From: Halopseudomonas pelagia CL-AP6 | Lineage (GTDB): Bacteria > Pseudomonadota > Gammaproteobacteria > Pseudomonadales > Pseudomonadaceae | Length of the DNA: 64,000 nt | NCBI RefSeq assembly: GCF_000410875.1 | Contig: NZ_AROI01000003.1 | Location: forward strand, 62,001-126,000 | Reading direction: 5' to 3' | Shown here: positions 45,037 through 53,274 of the stretch, piece by piece | How positions within the stretch are numbered: position 1 is the first letter of the stretch | Layout: every line of letters begins with the position of its first letter | Notes under the pieces: model-generated | The model's database searches: none | Told to the model about the DNA's origin: nothing | Seen by the model: only the letters and a program-made list of their open reading frames with translations | Position numbers and translations under genes: made by a program

Positions 45037-46350
45037 TTGAACGACGCGCATACCAGTTTTCTGTTGATGATACTGGCCCTATTGATCGTGCTCTCGGCGT
45101 TCTTCTCCAGCTCCGAAACCAGCATGATGAGCCTCAACCGTTATCGGTTGAAGCACCTGACCAAAGAGGGTCATAAAGGGGCCCGGCGCGCCTCCAAATT
45201 GCTTGAGCGCCCGGATCGGCTGCTGGGCACCATTCTGGTCGGCAACAATATCGTCAATATTCTTGCCGCTTCCATTGCCACGGTGATCGCCACGCAGATC
45301 TGGGGCGAAGCCGGCATCGCCATTGCCACCATCAGCCTGACCATCGTCATTCTGATCTTCGGCGAAATCACACCCAAAACGCTGGCGGCGTTGCGCCCCG
45401 AGCTGATTGCCTTTCCCGTCAGCCTCGTACTAAAGGTCCTGCAAACGCTGCTTTATCCTGTGGTATGGATCTGCGGCGCCATCAGCAACATGCTGCTCAA
45501 ATTGATCGGCGTGAACACCAGCGACACCAATGGCGACCAGTTGAGCACCGAGGAGCTGCGTACCGTGGTGCGTGAGGCGGGCCTGGGCATGACCCGCAGC
45601 CGCCAGAATATGCTGCTGGGTATCCTCGACCTGGAAAAAATGACCGTCAACGACATCATGGTTCCGCGCAACGAAGCAGTGGGTATTGACCTTGACGATA
45701 ACCTCAACACCATCAACAACCAGTTGCGCACCTGCCATCACACCCGCCTGCCGGTGTTCCAGGGCGATATCAACAACGTCACCGGCATCGTTCATATGCG
45801 CTCCATCGCCCGCCTGCTGAGCCGCGGCGAGCTGACCAAGGACGCGCTGATCAACGCCTGCAAGGAACCCTACTTCGTACCGGAAAGCACCCCATTGCAC
45901 ACGCAGTTGTTCAATTTCCAGAAGCAGAAGCGGCGTATTGCCATTGTGGTCGACGAGTATGGCGACGTGATCGGCCTGGTCACCCTGGAAGATATTCTTG
46001 AAGAGATCGTTGGCGAGTTCACTACCGATATGCTGTTGCCCAGCCAGGACATTCACCCGCAGGACGACGGCACTGTAGTGATTGAAGGTGGGAGCGCCAT
46101 CCGCGCTATCAACCGCCAGTTGAAATGGAAATTACCCGCAGACGGACCAAAAACACTGAACGGGCTGATTACCGAGCAACTGGAAAGCATCCCGGAGACC
46201 AGCGTCTGCCTGACTATTGGCCGCTATCGCATGGAAATCCTGCAGACCAAAGACAACATGGTCAAGAGCGTGCGCATCTGGGATAAAGCCCTGGACGGTC
46301 ATGTAGAAGAACAAGACGACGCCTCATCCAAGGCAGACCATCCAGACTGA
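45037..46350 (+). CDS. CNNM/CorC (HlyC) family membrane protein with CBS domains
   Basis: Protein of 437 residues. The N-terminal CNNM (DUF21) membrane domain shows LIVLSAFFSSSETSMMSLNRYRLKHL and TILVGNNIVNILAASIATVIA; the middle holds a CBS pair (VNDIMVPRNEAVGI, FNFQKQKRRIAIVVDEYGDVIGLVTLEDILEEIVGE); the C-terminus is the CorC_HlyC domain (RAINRQLKWKLPADGPKTLNGLI). Related proteins handle Mg2+ or Co2+ export. The start is a TTG at 45037 with GAGG ahead, which keeps the family N-terminus MNDAHTSF. The 3' end overlaps the converging SGNH gene by 52 bp. Confidence 0.92.
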   Translation: MNDAHTSFLLMILALLIVLSAFFSSSETSMMSLNRYRLKHLTKEGHKGARRASKLLERPDRLLGTILVGNNIVNILAASIATVIATQIWGEAGIAIATISLTIVILIFGEITPKTLAALRPELIAFPVSLVLKVLQTLLYPVVWICGAISNMLLKLIGVNTSDTNGDQLSTEELRTVVREAGLGMTRSRQNMLLGILDLEKMTVNDIMVPRNEAVGIDLDDNLNTINNQLRTCHHTRLPVFQGDINNVTGIVHMRSIARLLSRGELTKDALINACKEPYFVPESTPLHTQLFNFQKQKRRIAIVVDEYGDVIGLVTLEDILEEIVGEFTTDMLLPSQDIHPQDDGTVVIEGGSAIRAINRQLKWKLPADGPKTLNGLITEQLESIPETSVCLTIGRYRMEILQTKDNMVKSVRIWDKALDGHVEEQDDASSKADHPD

Positions 46351-47027
46351 ATCAGGCAGGCCAGAATTCCAGCCGCCCAGAGCTGATAGCCGGCGGCCGA
46401 TGGGTGATAACCGTCTCGCGCCAGATAATGCGCTTCGAAAGTCAGCGCCATCGGTACATGTAGCGCCCCCCGGCGCGCACAGCATCGCTGCAGATCCCGA
46501 TCAAGCAACCCCGCACGCAAACCGAACCAGCCACGCAAAGGCTGTGGCAACGCGCGGAACTGCCCGAGCGGCGGCACTGCCGTCAGCAATACCTGGCCTG
46601 CCTTGCCCACAAAATAATCAATCAACTGACGTAACGCTCGCCGCCAGCGCCAGCGTGGCGTCAGGTGCGTGGTATCGTTGACGCCCAACACAATCACCAC
46701 CACATCCCAGCACTGATCTTCGAGCGTCGGCACCAACTCCTGACAACAATCCGCCGCAGTAGCACCGTTACGCCCACAGGCTTGCCAACTGACAGGCCGC
46801 GACCAGGTAGCCGCTAGCTGCTCGGCAAGCTGACCGCAAAGCGCCTGTTGCTGAGTATCAACACCGACGCCAGCCACGGTGGACTCACCGATCACCAGCA
46901 AGCGCAACGCAGCGTAAGAAGAGGACGAAGAGCAACCGGCGGGAGAGCAACTTCCGCGCCATGGAGCGGCGGCATCCGGCAGGCGTATCGCGGTCTTCTT
47001 GACCCAGAAGGCCTGCGGTAGGAGCAA
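46299..47027 (-). CDS. SGNH/GDSL hydrolase
   Basis: Protein of 242 residues from TTG at 47027. LRLLVIGESTVAGVGV carries the nucleophilic Ser, ACGRNGATAADC the Gly/Asn block, VVIVLGVNDTTHL the oxyanion Asn, and ARDGYHPSAAGYQLWA the Asp-His pair. It is probably an esterase or lipase acting in the envelope, since the upstream part (WWYLLAPALPLLL, before the TTG) would form a membrane anchor. That extra part would need a CTG start at 47066, six to nine bases after GGAG and overlapping the purT stop. The 3' end overlaps the CorC gene. Confidence 0.84.
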   Translation of the reverse strand: MLLPQAFWVKKTAIRLPDAAAPWRGSCSPAGCSSSSSYAALRLLVIGESTVAGVGVDTQQQALCGQLAEQLAATWSRPVSWQACGRNGATAADCCQELVPTLEDQCWDVVVIVLGVNDTTHLTPRWRWRRALRQLIDYFVGKAGQVLLTAVPPLGQFRALPQPLRGWFGLRAGLLDRDLQRCCARRGALHVPMALTFEAHYLARDGYHPSAAGYQLWAAGILACLIQSGWSALDEASSCSST

Positions 47028-47062
47028 CGGCAGCGCAGGCGCCAGCAGATACCACCAACCAC

Positions 47063-48244
47063 TCAGAGCGTGATCTCCACGCCATTAGCTACACGCAGGG
47101 CTTTCTCGCGCGCGGCTTCAATATTTTCATCCCGCGCCAGCGCTACACCCATGCGTCGCTGCCCTTCCACGTCCGGCTTGCCGAATAACCGCAGCTGCGT
47201 ATCGGTTTCTGCCAGGCTCTTGTGCAGATTGCCATAGCTGACAGCGGCAGACTCGCCTTGCACCATGATCACCGCCGAAGCGGAGGGCCCCAACTGGCGA
47301 ACGGCCGGAATCGGCAAGCCGAGAATCGCCCGCGCATGCAGGGCAAACTCAGACAGATCCTGTGAGATTAGCGTGACCATACCGGTATCATGCGGGCGGG
47401 GCGAGACTTCACTGAACCACACTTCATCACCCTTGATAAACAGCTCCACACCAAACAGACCACGACCGCCCAGGGCGTCGGTCACTGCCAGAGCGATGCG
47501 TTGCGCTTCTGCCAGCGCCGCCTCGCTCATGGCCTGCGGCTGCCAGGATTCCTGATAGTCACCGCCCTCCTGACGATGCCCGATAGGCTCACAAAAACTC
47601 GTGCCGTCAATATGCCGAACGGTGAGTAGCGTGATTTCATAATCAAAATCAACGAAGCCTTCAACAATAATGCGCCCTTCGCCGGCGCGGCCACCGGATT
47701 GCGCGTAATCCCAGGCCGCCTGCAATTCTTCCTGACGGCGCAGCAACGATTGGCCCTTGCCGGAAGAACTCATAACCGGCTTGATAACGCACGGCAAGCC
47801 GACTGTCACCACTGCGGCCGCGTACTCTTCATAGGTATCGGCAAAACGGAAGGCCGAGGTCGGCAGATTCAATTCTTCAGCAGCCAGCCGGCGAATGCCC
47901 TCGCGATCCATGGTCAGCCAGGCCGCCCGAGCGTTGGGGATCACCTTATAGCCTTCGCTCTCCATCTCGACCAGCGTCTGGGTGGCGATGGCTTCAATTT
48001 CCGGCACGATATAATCCGGCTGTTCGGCCTCGATCACCTCACGCAATTGCTTGCCGTCGAGCATATTAATCACATGCCGACGATGGGCAACCTGCATCGC
48101 TGGCGCGTTTTCGTAGCGATCCACGGCAATGGTTTCACAGCCCAATCGTTGCAGTTCAATCACCAGCTCCTTGCCCAGCTCACCGGCTCCCAGCAACATT
48201 ACTCGGGTAGCATTCTCGGCGTTAGGTGTTCCAATTTTGGCCAT
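47063..48244 (-). CDS. purT: formate-dependent phosphoribosylglycinamide formyltransferase
   Basis: ATP-grasp purine enzyme of 393 residues that formylates GAR using formate and [38 protein letters not shown] at the start, [32 protein letters not shown] (ATP-binding loop) and [30 protein letters not shown] (metal site) are diagnostic. The start at 48244 matches the family. It is 11 bp after the DUF1289 gene, so is likely on the Nudix-gamma CA-DUF1289 transcript. Confidence 0.95.
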   Translation of the reverse strand: MAKIGTPNAENATRVMLLGAGELGKELVIELQRLGCETIAVDRYENAPAMQVAHRRHVINMLDGKQLREVIEAEQPDYIVPEIEAIATQTLVEMESEGYKVIPNARAAWLTMDREGIRRLAAEELNLPTSAFRFADTYEEYAAAVVTVGLPCVIKPVMSSSGKGQSLLRRQEELQAAWDYAQSGGRAGEGRIIVEGFVDFDYEITLLTVRHIDGTSFCEPIGHRQEGGDYQESWQPQAMSEAALAEAQRIALAVTDALGGRGLFGVELFIKGDEVWFSEVSPRPHDTGMVTLISQDLSEFALHARAILGLPIPAVRQLGPSASAVIMVQGESAAVSYGNLHKSLAETDTQLRLFGKPDVEGQRRMGVALARDENIEAAREKALRVANGVEITL

Positions 48245-48255
48245 GCGATACGTCC

Positions 48256-48456
48256 TTAGCTGATGGGTGCGCTGAACCACAGGCCCTGGGCTCTGGCTCG
48301 GGTCTCACAGAGTAACAGCACCTCACGGCGCTGGGCATCACTCATGCGCCCCCACAGTGTTATTTCCTCGCCGCTGCGCTGGCAACCTGTGCACAGGTTT
48401 TGCTCATCCAGCGCGCAGACGCCAACACAGGGCGACTTGACCGCAGCCTGCTGCAT
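48256..48456 (-). CDS. DUF1289 domain protein
   Basis: Protein of 66 residues. [40 protein letters not shown] is the DUF1289 signature, with four Cys likely to bind zinc or an iron-sulfur centre. ATG at 48456 shares a base with the gamma-carbonic anhydrase stop (TGATG); a TTG one codon earlier is possible. Function unknown. Confidence 0.88.
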   Translation of the reverse strand: MQQAAVKSPCVGVCALDEQNLCTGCQRSGEEITLWGRMSDAQRREVLLLCETRARAQGLWFSAPIS

Positions 48457-48980
48457 CAATCTTCCTGCACCTGCAGGTCACGGCGATAGCGCTGGGCGTT
48501 ATGCACGTAATGCGCAGCACTGGCCTCAAGCATCTTCTTCTGCGGCTCGGTCAGTTCGCGCACCACCTTGCCCGGTGAGCCGACTACCAAAGAACCATCA
48601 GGGATTTCCTTGCCCTCGGGCACCAGCGCATTGGCGCCGATGATGCAGTGCTTGCCGATTTTCGCGCCATTGAGCACCACAGCGTTGATGCCGATAAGGC
48701 TGTAATCGCCCACGCTACAGCCGTGCAGCATGGCGTTGTGGCCTACCGTCACCCCTTTGCCCAGTGTCAGCGGAAAGCCGGCATCGGTATGCATCACCGC
48801 GCCGTCCTGCACGTTGCTGTGCTCGCCGATCAGGATCAGCTCCATATCGCCGCGCAGCACCGCGCCAAACCAGACATTCGCGCCCTGTTCCAGGCGCACC
48901 TTGCCAATCACGGCTGCCGTATCGGCAATCCAGGCGTCATCGGCCATTTCCACACGGTCATTACCCAGGCTGTACTTCAT
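48456..48980 (-). CDS. gamma-carbonic anhydrase family protein
   Basis: Left-handed beta-helix protein of 174 residues. Hexapeptide repeats are visible ([74 protein letters not shown]). The three zinc-binding His sit in the VMHTD and VGHNAMLHG segments. YrdA/CaiE-like members are often weakly active or structural. The ATG overlaps the Nudix stop by four bases (ATGA, 48977-48980). Confidence 0.92.
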   Translation of the reverse strand: MKYSLGNDRVEMADDAWIADTAAVIGKVRLEQGANVWFGAVLRGDMELILIGEHSNVQDGAVMHTDAGFPLTLGKGVTVGHNAMLHGCSVGDYSLIGINAVVLNGAKIGKHCIIGANALVPEGKEIPDGSLVVGSPGKVVRELTEPQKKMLEASAAHYVHNAQRYRRDLQVQED

Positions 48981-49585
48981 CTGCGCTCCTGTTTGCGATC
49001 TTCGTCATAGGGGGTGTGCAGGGGGATGTCGGCATCGAAGGCGACATTCATAAACTCAACCAGCATCAGGGCCGTCAGCCCCCAAATCTTATGGCCTTCA
49101 TAACGGTAACTGGGGACGTACCAGCTGCGTCCTTCGTAATCGATCCGGTGGGTCATTTCACGCCGGTCTTCCATAAAAAACTGCACCGGCACACGAAATA
49201 CCGCATCTATCTCGGCGCTGCTGGGGACAATCTCGAACACATCCGGAACGATGCCAACATAGGGGGTCACCTTGATGCCATAACGGGATACCAGCGAACC
49301 CATCGGACCAATTACATCGACCCGGTCCGGTTCCAGGCCGATTTCCTCATGCGTCTCGCGCAATGCGGTGTAACGCAAATCCACATCACCCGGGTCACGA
49401 CGACCGCCCGGGAAGGCAACCTCGCCGGAGTGGGTAGACATGCGCTGCGAACGCAGGGTCAGAATGATCTCCGGGCGGTCATGCACGCAGGTCACCGGAA
49501 TCAACACGCCCGCCTCTGGCATACCCAGCGTTTCGATCTGTCGCGGACTGTGTCCCCCAACCCGCATGCGCATTTTATCCAGCAT
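48977..49585 (-). CDS. Nudix hydrolase, CoA pyrophosphatase type
   Basis: Protein of 202 residues. The Nudix box reads [28 protein letters not shown] and the upstream [20 protein letters not shown] matches the CoA pyrophosphatase branch (NudL-like). It should cleave CoA or oxidised CoA in the cytoplasm with Mg2+ or Mn2+. The start at 49585 has AGAGG upstream. It leads the Nudix-gamma CA-DUF1289-purT group, whose stops and starts overlap. Confidence 0.88.
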   Translation of the reverse strand: MLDKMRMRVGGHSPRQIETLGMPEAGVLIPVTCVHDRPEIILTLRSQRMSTHSGEVAFPGGRRDPGDVDLRYTALRETHEEIGLEPDRVDVIGPMGSLVSRYGIKVTPYVGIVPDVFEIVPSSAEIDAVFRVPVQFFMEDRREMTHRIDYEGRSWYVPSYRYEGHKIWGLTALMLVEFMNVAFDADIPLHTPYDEDRKQERR

Positions 49586-49707
49586 GCAGAGTACCTCTGT
49601 GGTTTTTAAGCATAATGTCATGATCACTTGCCTAGAACCAGTTGCCCAGCCGGCAAATGCGCCGCAAGATAGGGCAAAACAGGTTTCCGAATGAGACGCT
49701 ATAAATC

Positions 49708-50265
49708 ATGAAGTTTTGCAGCCAGTGCGGCAACGCGGTGACCGAGCAGATTCCCAGCGGCGACAACCGCACGCGCTACGTCTGCAACCATTGCGACATC
49801 ATCCACTATCAAAACCCGCGCATCGTTGCCGGTTGCCTGGTATTCCATGGCCAGCAGGTATTGCTCTGCCGCCGTGCAATCGAACCGCGCCGGGGCTTCT
49901 GGACGCTGCCCGCGGGCTACATGGAAAATGGCGAAACCACTGAGGAAGCGGCGCTACGCGAGACCTGGGAAGAGGCGCAAGCCAAGGTGCGCGACCAGGA
50001 GCTTTACATGCTGTTTAATCTGCCGCATATCAATCAAGTGTACATGTTCTTCCGTGGCGAGCTGGTCGACCAGGCCTATGGTGTCGGCGAAGAAAGCCTG
50101 GAGGTGCGCCTATTCAGCGAAACGGAAATCCCCTGGGACGAACTGGCCTTCCCCACCGTCGGCAAGACCCTGAAACAGTATTTCAGCGACCGCCGGGAAC
50201 AGCACTTTCCGATTCGTGTACGGGATATTCGCTACAACCCGGCGCTGGCTCGCCAGCCTCGCTAA
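49708..50265 (+). CDS. Nudix hydrolase with N-terminal zinc ribbon
   Basis: Protein of 185 residues. MKFCSQCGNAVTEQI and YVCNHCDIIHYQNPR form a four-Cys zinc ribbon; the Nudix box is GYMENGETTEEAALRETWEEAQAKV preceded by RRGFWTLPA. This layout is typical of a pseudomonad branch near NADH pyrophosphatase. Its substrate is not clear. It starts 122 bp from the divergent Nudix gene and its stop overlaps the L,D-transpeptidase start (TAATG). Confidence 0.9.
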   Translation: MKFCSQCGNAVTEQIPSGDNRTRYVCNHCDIIHYQNPRIVAGCLVFHGQQVLLCRRAIEPRRGFWTLPAGYMENGETTEEAALRETWEEAQAKVRDQELYMLFNLPHINQVYMFFRGELVDQAYGVGEESLEVRLFSETEIPWDELAFPTVGKTLKQYFSDRREQHFPIRVRDIRYNPALARQPR

Positions 50266-50759
50266 TGCACTATCTATTGCGACAGGTGCTGTGGCTGGCG
50301 TTAATGTTGGCGGCGTTCCCCAGCCAGGCCGCGCCGGCCATCGATAAACTACTGATTCACAAGGCCGAGCGGCGGCTGGAGGTCATCAGTGCCGGCCAAG
50401 TGATCAAGCAGTATCGGATCTCCCTGGGGCGTCAGCCGCTCGGCCATAAACAGCAGCAAGGCGACCAGCGCACGCCCGAGGGCATCTACAGCATCGATTG
50501 GCGCCACGAGAGCCCACAGTTCAACCTCAGCCTGCACCTGGACTACCCCAACCTGAAAGACCTTGCCGCCGCCTATAAACGGGGCGTTGATCCCGGTGGC
50601 ATGATCATGATCCACGGCACCCCTATTGATGAAGAGTATCCCGAGTGGTTTTTCAAAGGGTTGGATTGGACCAACGGCTGCATCGCGCTGAACAACGCCG
50701 ATATGCGCGCCCTCTGGGACCTGGTGCCGGACGGCACGCTGGTCGAGATCATCCCTTGA
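50265..50759 (+). CDS. L,D-transpeptidase (YkuD domain)
   Basis: Exported protein of 164 residues. The signal peptide (VLWLALMLAAFPSQAAPA) leads into a YkuD domain with IDKLLIHKAERRLEVI and the active-site region MIMIHGTPIDEEYP to WTNGCIALNNADMRALW (catalytic Cys in the NGCIAL motif, His in IHGTP). It should form 3-3 crosslinks in peptidoglycan or attach proteins to it. It starts in the stop codon of the Nudix gene. The stop overlaps an ANR-like box. Confidence 0.92.
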   Translation: MHYLLRQVLWLALMLAAFPSQAAPAIDKLLIHKAERRLEVISAGQVIKQYRISLGRQPLGHKQQQGDQRTPEGIYSIDWRHESPQFNLSLHLDYPNLKDLAAAYKRGVDPGGMIMIHGTPIDEEYPEWFFKGLDWTNGCIALNNADMRALWDLVPDGTLVEIIP

Positions 50760-50769
50760 TCTGAGTCAA
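50756..50769 (+). promoter_or_regulatory. ANR/FNR-like box upstream of the di-heme peroxidase
   Basis: TTGAT, CTGA, GTCAA matches TTGAT-N4-ATCAA at nine of ten positions. It lies about 95 bp before the peroxidase ATG, a normal distance for an activator, and overlaps the L,D-transpeptidase stop. Cytochrome c peroxidase is known to be ANR-controlled in P. aeruginosa. Confidence 0.6.
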
Positions 50770-50861
50770 CTGCCTCCTTGAGTCACTCCGGCACACTGCT
50801 GTTAAAACGAGTTTGCCCGGCAAGCCATGCATTGCCCACTCAGTGACCCAAGGAAATGATC

Positions 50862-51863
50862 ATGAACAAGCGATTGCTATGCTTACTACTGGCTGGCGGC
50901 CTGTGCACCCCGCTGCAGGCCGAGCGTTTGACCAGCGAACCCATTCAACCGATTGAGCCCGCCAGCTTTGATGAGCCGGAAAAGATCGAACTGGGCAAGA
51001 AGCTCTTCTTCGACCCACGCCTGTCACGCTCCGGCTTTATCTCCTGTAACTCCTGCCACAACCTGAGCATGGGCGGTAGCGACAACCTGTCTACCTCGAT
51101 CGGTCACAACTGGCAGGAAGGGCCGATCAACTCACCAACCGTACTCAACTCCAGCATGAACGTCGCCCAGTTCTGGGATGGCCGCGCAGCGACCCTCCAA
51201 GAGCAGGCAGCAGGGCCCATCAGCAACCCGATGGAAATGGCCTCGACCCACGTACTGGCGCTGGATGTTTTACGCTCCATACCGCAGTACCGGCAGGAGT
51301 TTGCTGACATCTACGGCAGTGACGAGATCGACCTTGACCGGGTGACCGACGCGATCGCCGCCTTTGAAGAGACCCTGGTCACCCCCAACTCGCGCTTCGA
51401 CCAGTGGCTCAAGGGCGATGATGAAGCGCTGACCCAGGCCGAACTGGAAGGTTATCAGACCTTCAAGAATATAGGCTGCACCGCTTGCCACAATGGACCA
51501 GCTGTGGGCGGCACATCCTTCCAGCGCATGGGCGTAGTGGAGCCCTACATCACCGACAACCCCGCCGAAGGCCGCGTGGCCGTGACCGGCAAAGACGCCG
51601 ACCGCTTTTCGTTCAAAGTGCCAACCCTGCGCAACGTTGAGCTGACCTACCCCTACTTCCACGATGGTGCGTACTGGAAACTGGAAGAGGCCGTGGACCT
51701 GATGGCGCGTCTGCAACTGGGCCGCGAGCTGGAAAAACAGGATATCGACAACATGACCGCCTTCCTCAAGACCCTGACTGGCGATCAGCCCGATTTCAGC
51801 ATTCCGCAGTTGCCACCGTCGAACAACGACACACCCGTACCGGTGCCGTTTGCCAAGGAGTGA
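50862..51863 (+). CDS. ccpA: di-heme cytochrome c peroxidase
   Basis: Periplasmic protein of 333 residues. The signal peptide (LLCLLLAGGLCTPLQA) is followed by two heme-binding motifs, CNSCHNLSMGG (about residue 65) and CTACHNGPAVGG (about 205), typical of the MauG/CcpA family. KVPTLRNVELTYPYFHDGAYW near residue 265 includes the ligands of the high-potential heme. It reduces hydrogen peroxide using cytochrome c. ATG at 50862 follows AAGGAA; the frame opens two codons earlier. An ANR-like box lies upstream. Confidence 0.9.
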   Translation: MNKRLLCLLLAGGLCTPLQAERLTSEPIQPIEPASFDEPEKIELGKKLFFDPRLSRSGFISCNSCHNLSMGGSDNLSTSIGHNWQEGPINSPTVLNSSMNVAQFWDGRAATLQEQAAGPISNPMEMASTHVLALDVLRSIPQYRQEFADIYGSDEIDLDRVTDAIAAFEETLVTPNSRFDQWLKGDDEALTQAELEGYQTFKNIGCTACHNGPAVGGTSFQRMGVVEPYITDNPAEGRVAVTGKDADRFSFKVPTLRNVELTYPYFHDGAYWKLEEAVDLMARLQLGRELEKQDIDNMTAFLKTLTGDQPDFSIPQLPPSNNDTPVPVPFAKE

Positions 51864-51910
51864 TGTGCCCAACCCACTGCCAAACCGCCGGAACGCCTGC
51901 ACCACCGCCC

Positions 51911-52014
51911 CATCGTTATTCCTGCGAACGCGGGGATCCATGGGGTGGTACTTTTAACTAACGCCGAGTGAACCCGAAAGACTACATGGATTCCCGCCTT
52001 CGCGAGAATGACGA
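51911..52014. repeat. inverted pair of about 30-bp repeats (REP/MITE-like)
   Basis: Copies at 51911-51942 and 51985-52014 are reverse complements at about 25 of 30 positions. Both contain a small internal hairpin (CCTGCGAACGCGGG and CCCGCCTTCGCGAG). This type of dispersed repeat, resembling the GTCATTCCCGCGAA family, is known from many proteobacterial genomes. The 266-bp gap 51864-52129 holds no gene. Confidence 0.6.
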
Positions 52015-52047
52015 GGTTAGAACGGGGTTCGGTCGAGGTTAGAACGG
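52013..52047. repeat. near-tandem repeat GAGGTTAGAACGG
   Basis: The 13-mer occurs at 52013-52025 and 52035-52047, with a 22-bp period and similar flanking sequence. Further GGTTAG-like pieces follow to about 52090, before the end of the Nif3-like gene. Confidence 0.6.
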
Positions 52048-52129
52048 CGCTAGGTGAGGTCTGGACTAGGCTAGCGCGGGGTTAGGATGGGGAAAGTGAC
52101 ATGGGAGCGCTATGCCTACGCACCGATTA

Positions 52130-52441
52130 TCAAAACTCCGCCAACAACCAGCAGTCAAAAGCCGGCTCCTCATAAGGGTGAGCGAGCCGCAGTGCCGCCA
52201 CCGCCGCGCGGATCCGCTCGTCGGCACAGACCATCTCCACCCGATACTCCGCAACAGTCTCAAGCGCGCCCTGCCGGCCTATAAACGGCTGACTTCCTGG
52301 CAATGGCCGAAACTGCCCCTGCCCCTTTGTCTGCCAGCAACACTGGTCGTAGCCGCCGATGCACCCTGCACCCGTTTCAAATATCGACTGTTTCACCACT
52401 TCCAGATGCGATTCCGGCACATAAAAACACAGTTTGTACAT
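52130..52441 (-). CDS. Nif3/YqfO-like small protein
   Basis: Protein of 103 residues. [46 protein letters not shown] and the end [14 protein letters not shown] correspond to the PII/CutA-like insert domain of Nif3-family proteins, without the metal-binding domains. Such short stand-alone versions are common in pseudomonads. AAGGAGG lies just before the ATG. It is divergent from the ABC exporter genes. Confidence 0.85.
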   Translation of the reverse strand: MYKLCFYVPESHLEVVKQSIFETGAGCIGGYDQCCWQTKGQGQFRPLPGSQPFIGRQGALETVAEYRVEMVCADERIRAAVAALRLAHPYEEPAFDCWLLAEF

Positions 52442-52550
52442 ACGCCCTCCTTTAGCGAGCATCTCAAGGCTATTCAAGCTACGCCCGAATCCTACAGACG
52501 GCTATCGTATAACGACAACAACGCATCCCGCTGAAGCGGAGGCCATACCA

Positions 52551-53270
52551 ATGCCTGTTACACCCAATCGGCCAGTGTTCCATACTGCGGGCCTGACCAA
52601 AACCTACCGCCAGGGAGAGGTTGAGGTGTTTGCTTTGCGCGGTGTAGATCTGGACCTGTTTGATGGCGAACTGATCGTGATGCTCGGCGCATCCGGATCC
52701 GGCAAATCCACCCTGCTGAACATCCTTGGTGGGCTCGACGTGCCAACCAGTGGCGAAGTGCAATACCAGGATATCGACCTGACTCAGGCCGGGGACCGTG
52801 AGCTGACGCGTTACCGACGGGATTACGTCGGTTTCGTGTTCCAGTTCTATAACTTGATACCCAGCCTGACTGCGCGGGAAAACGTGATCGCCGTCACCGA
52901 AATCGCGCGCAACCCCATGCGTCCAGAAGCAGCGCTGGAGCTGGTAGGCTTGGCGCACAGAATGGACCACTTTCCAGCACAGCTTTCAGGCGGAGAACAA
53001 CAGCGAGTGGCCATCGCCCGGGCCATTGCCAAACGCCCCCAGGTGCTGCTCTGCGACGAGCCCACAGGCGCTCTGGACTCTGCCACCGGCACCTTGGTAC
53101 TGGCAGCCCTGGATGCCGCCAATAGAGAGACGGGAACAACTACCGTCATCATCACCCACAACGCATCCATTGCACAGATGGCAGACCGGGTAATCACCCT
53201 GTCTGACGGCATGATCAGTGGCGAATACCGTAATTCCACGCGGCAAGACCCACGCACCCTGAGCTGGTAA
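52551..53270 (+). CDS. ABC transporter ATP-binding protein (MacB/LolD type)
   Basis: ATPase of 239 residues. Walker [16 protein letters not shown]-loop [14 protein letters not shown], signature [14 protein letters not shown], Walker [13 protein letters not shown] and H-loop IITHN are all present. The [12 protein letters not shown] motif is typical of the MacB/LolD/FtsE-like class. The start at 52551 has GCGGAGG upstream; the frame runs back to 52434 without homology. It is first in the order ATPase-permease-fusion protein, four bases before the permease. Confidence 0.92.
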   Translation: MPVTPNRPVFHTAGLTKTYRQGEVEVFALRGVDLDLFDGELIVMLGASGSGKSTLLNILGGLDVPTSGEVQYQDIDLTQAGDRELTRYRRDYVGFVFQFYNLIPSLTARENVIAVTEIARNPMRPEAALELVGLAHRMDHFPAQLSGGEQQRVAIARAIAKRPQVLLCDEPTGALDSATGTLVLAALDAANRETGTTTVIITHNASIAQMADRVITLSDGMISGEYRNSTRQDPRTLSW

Positions 53271-53274
53271 CGCC

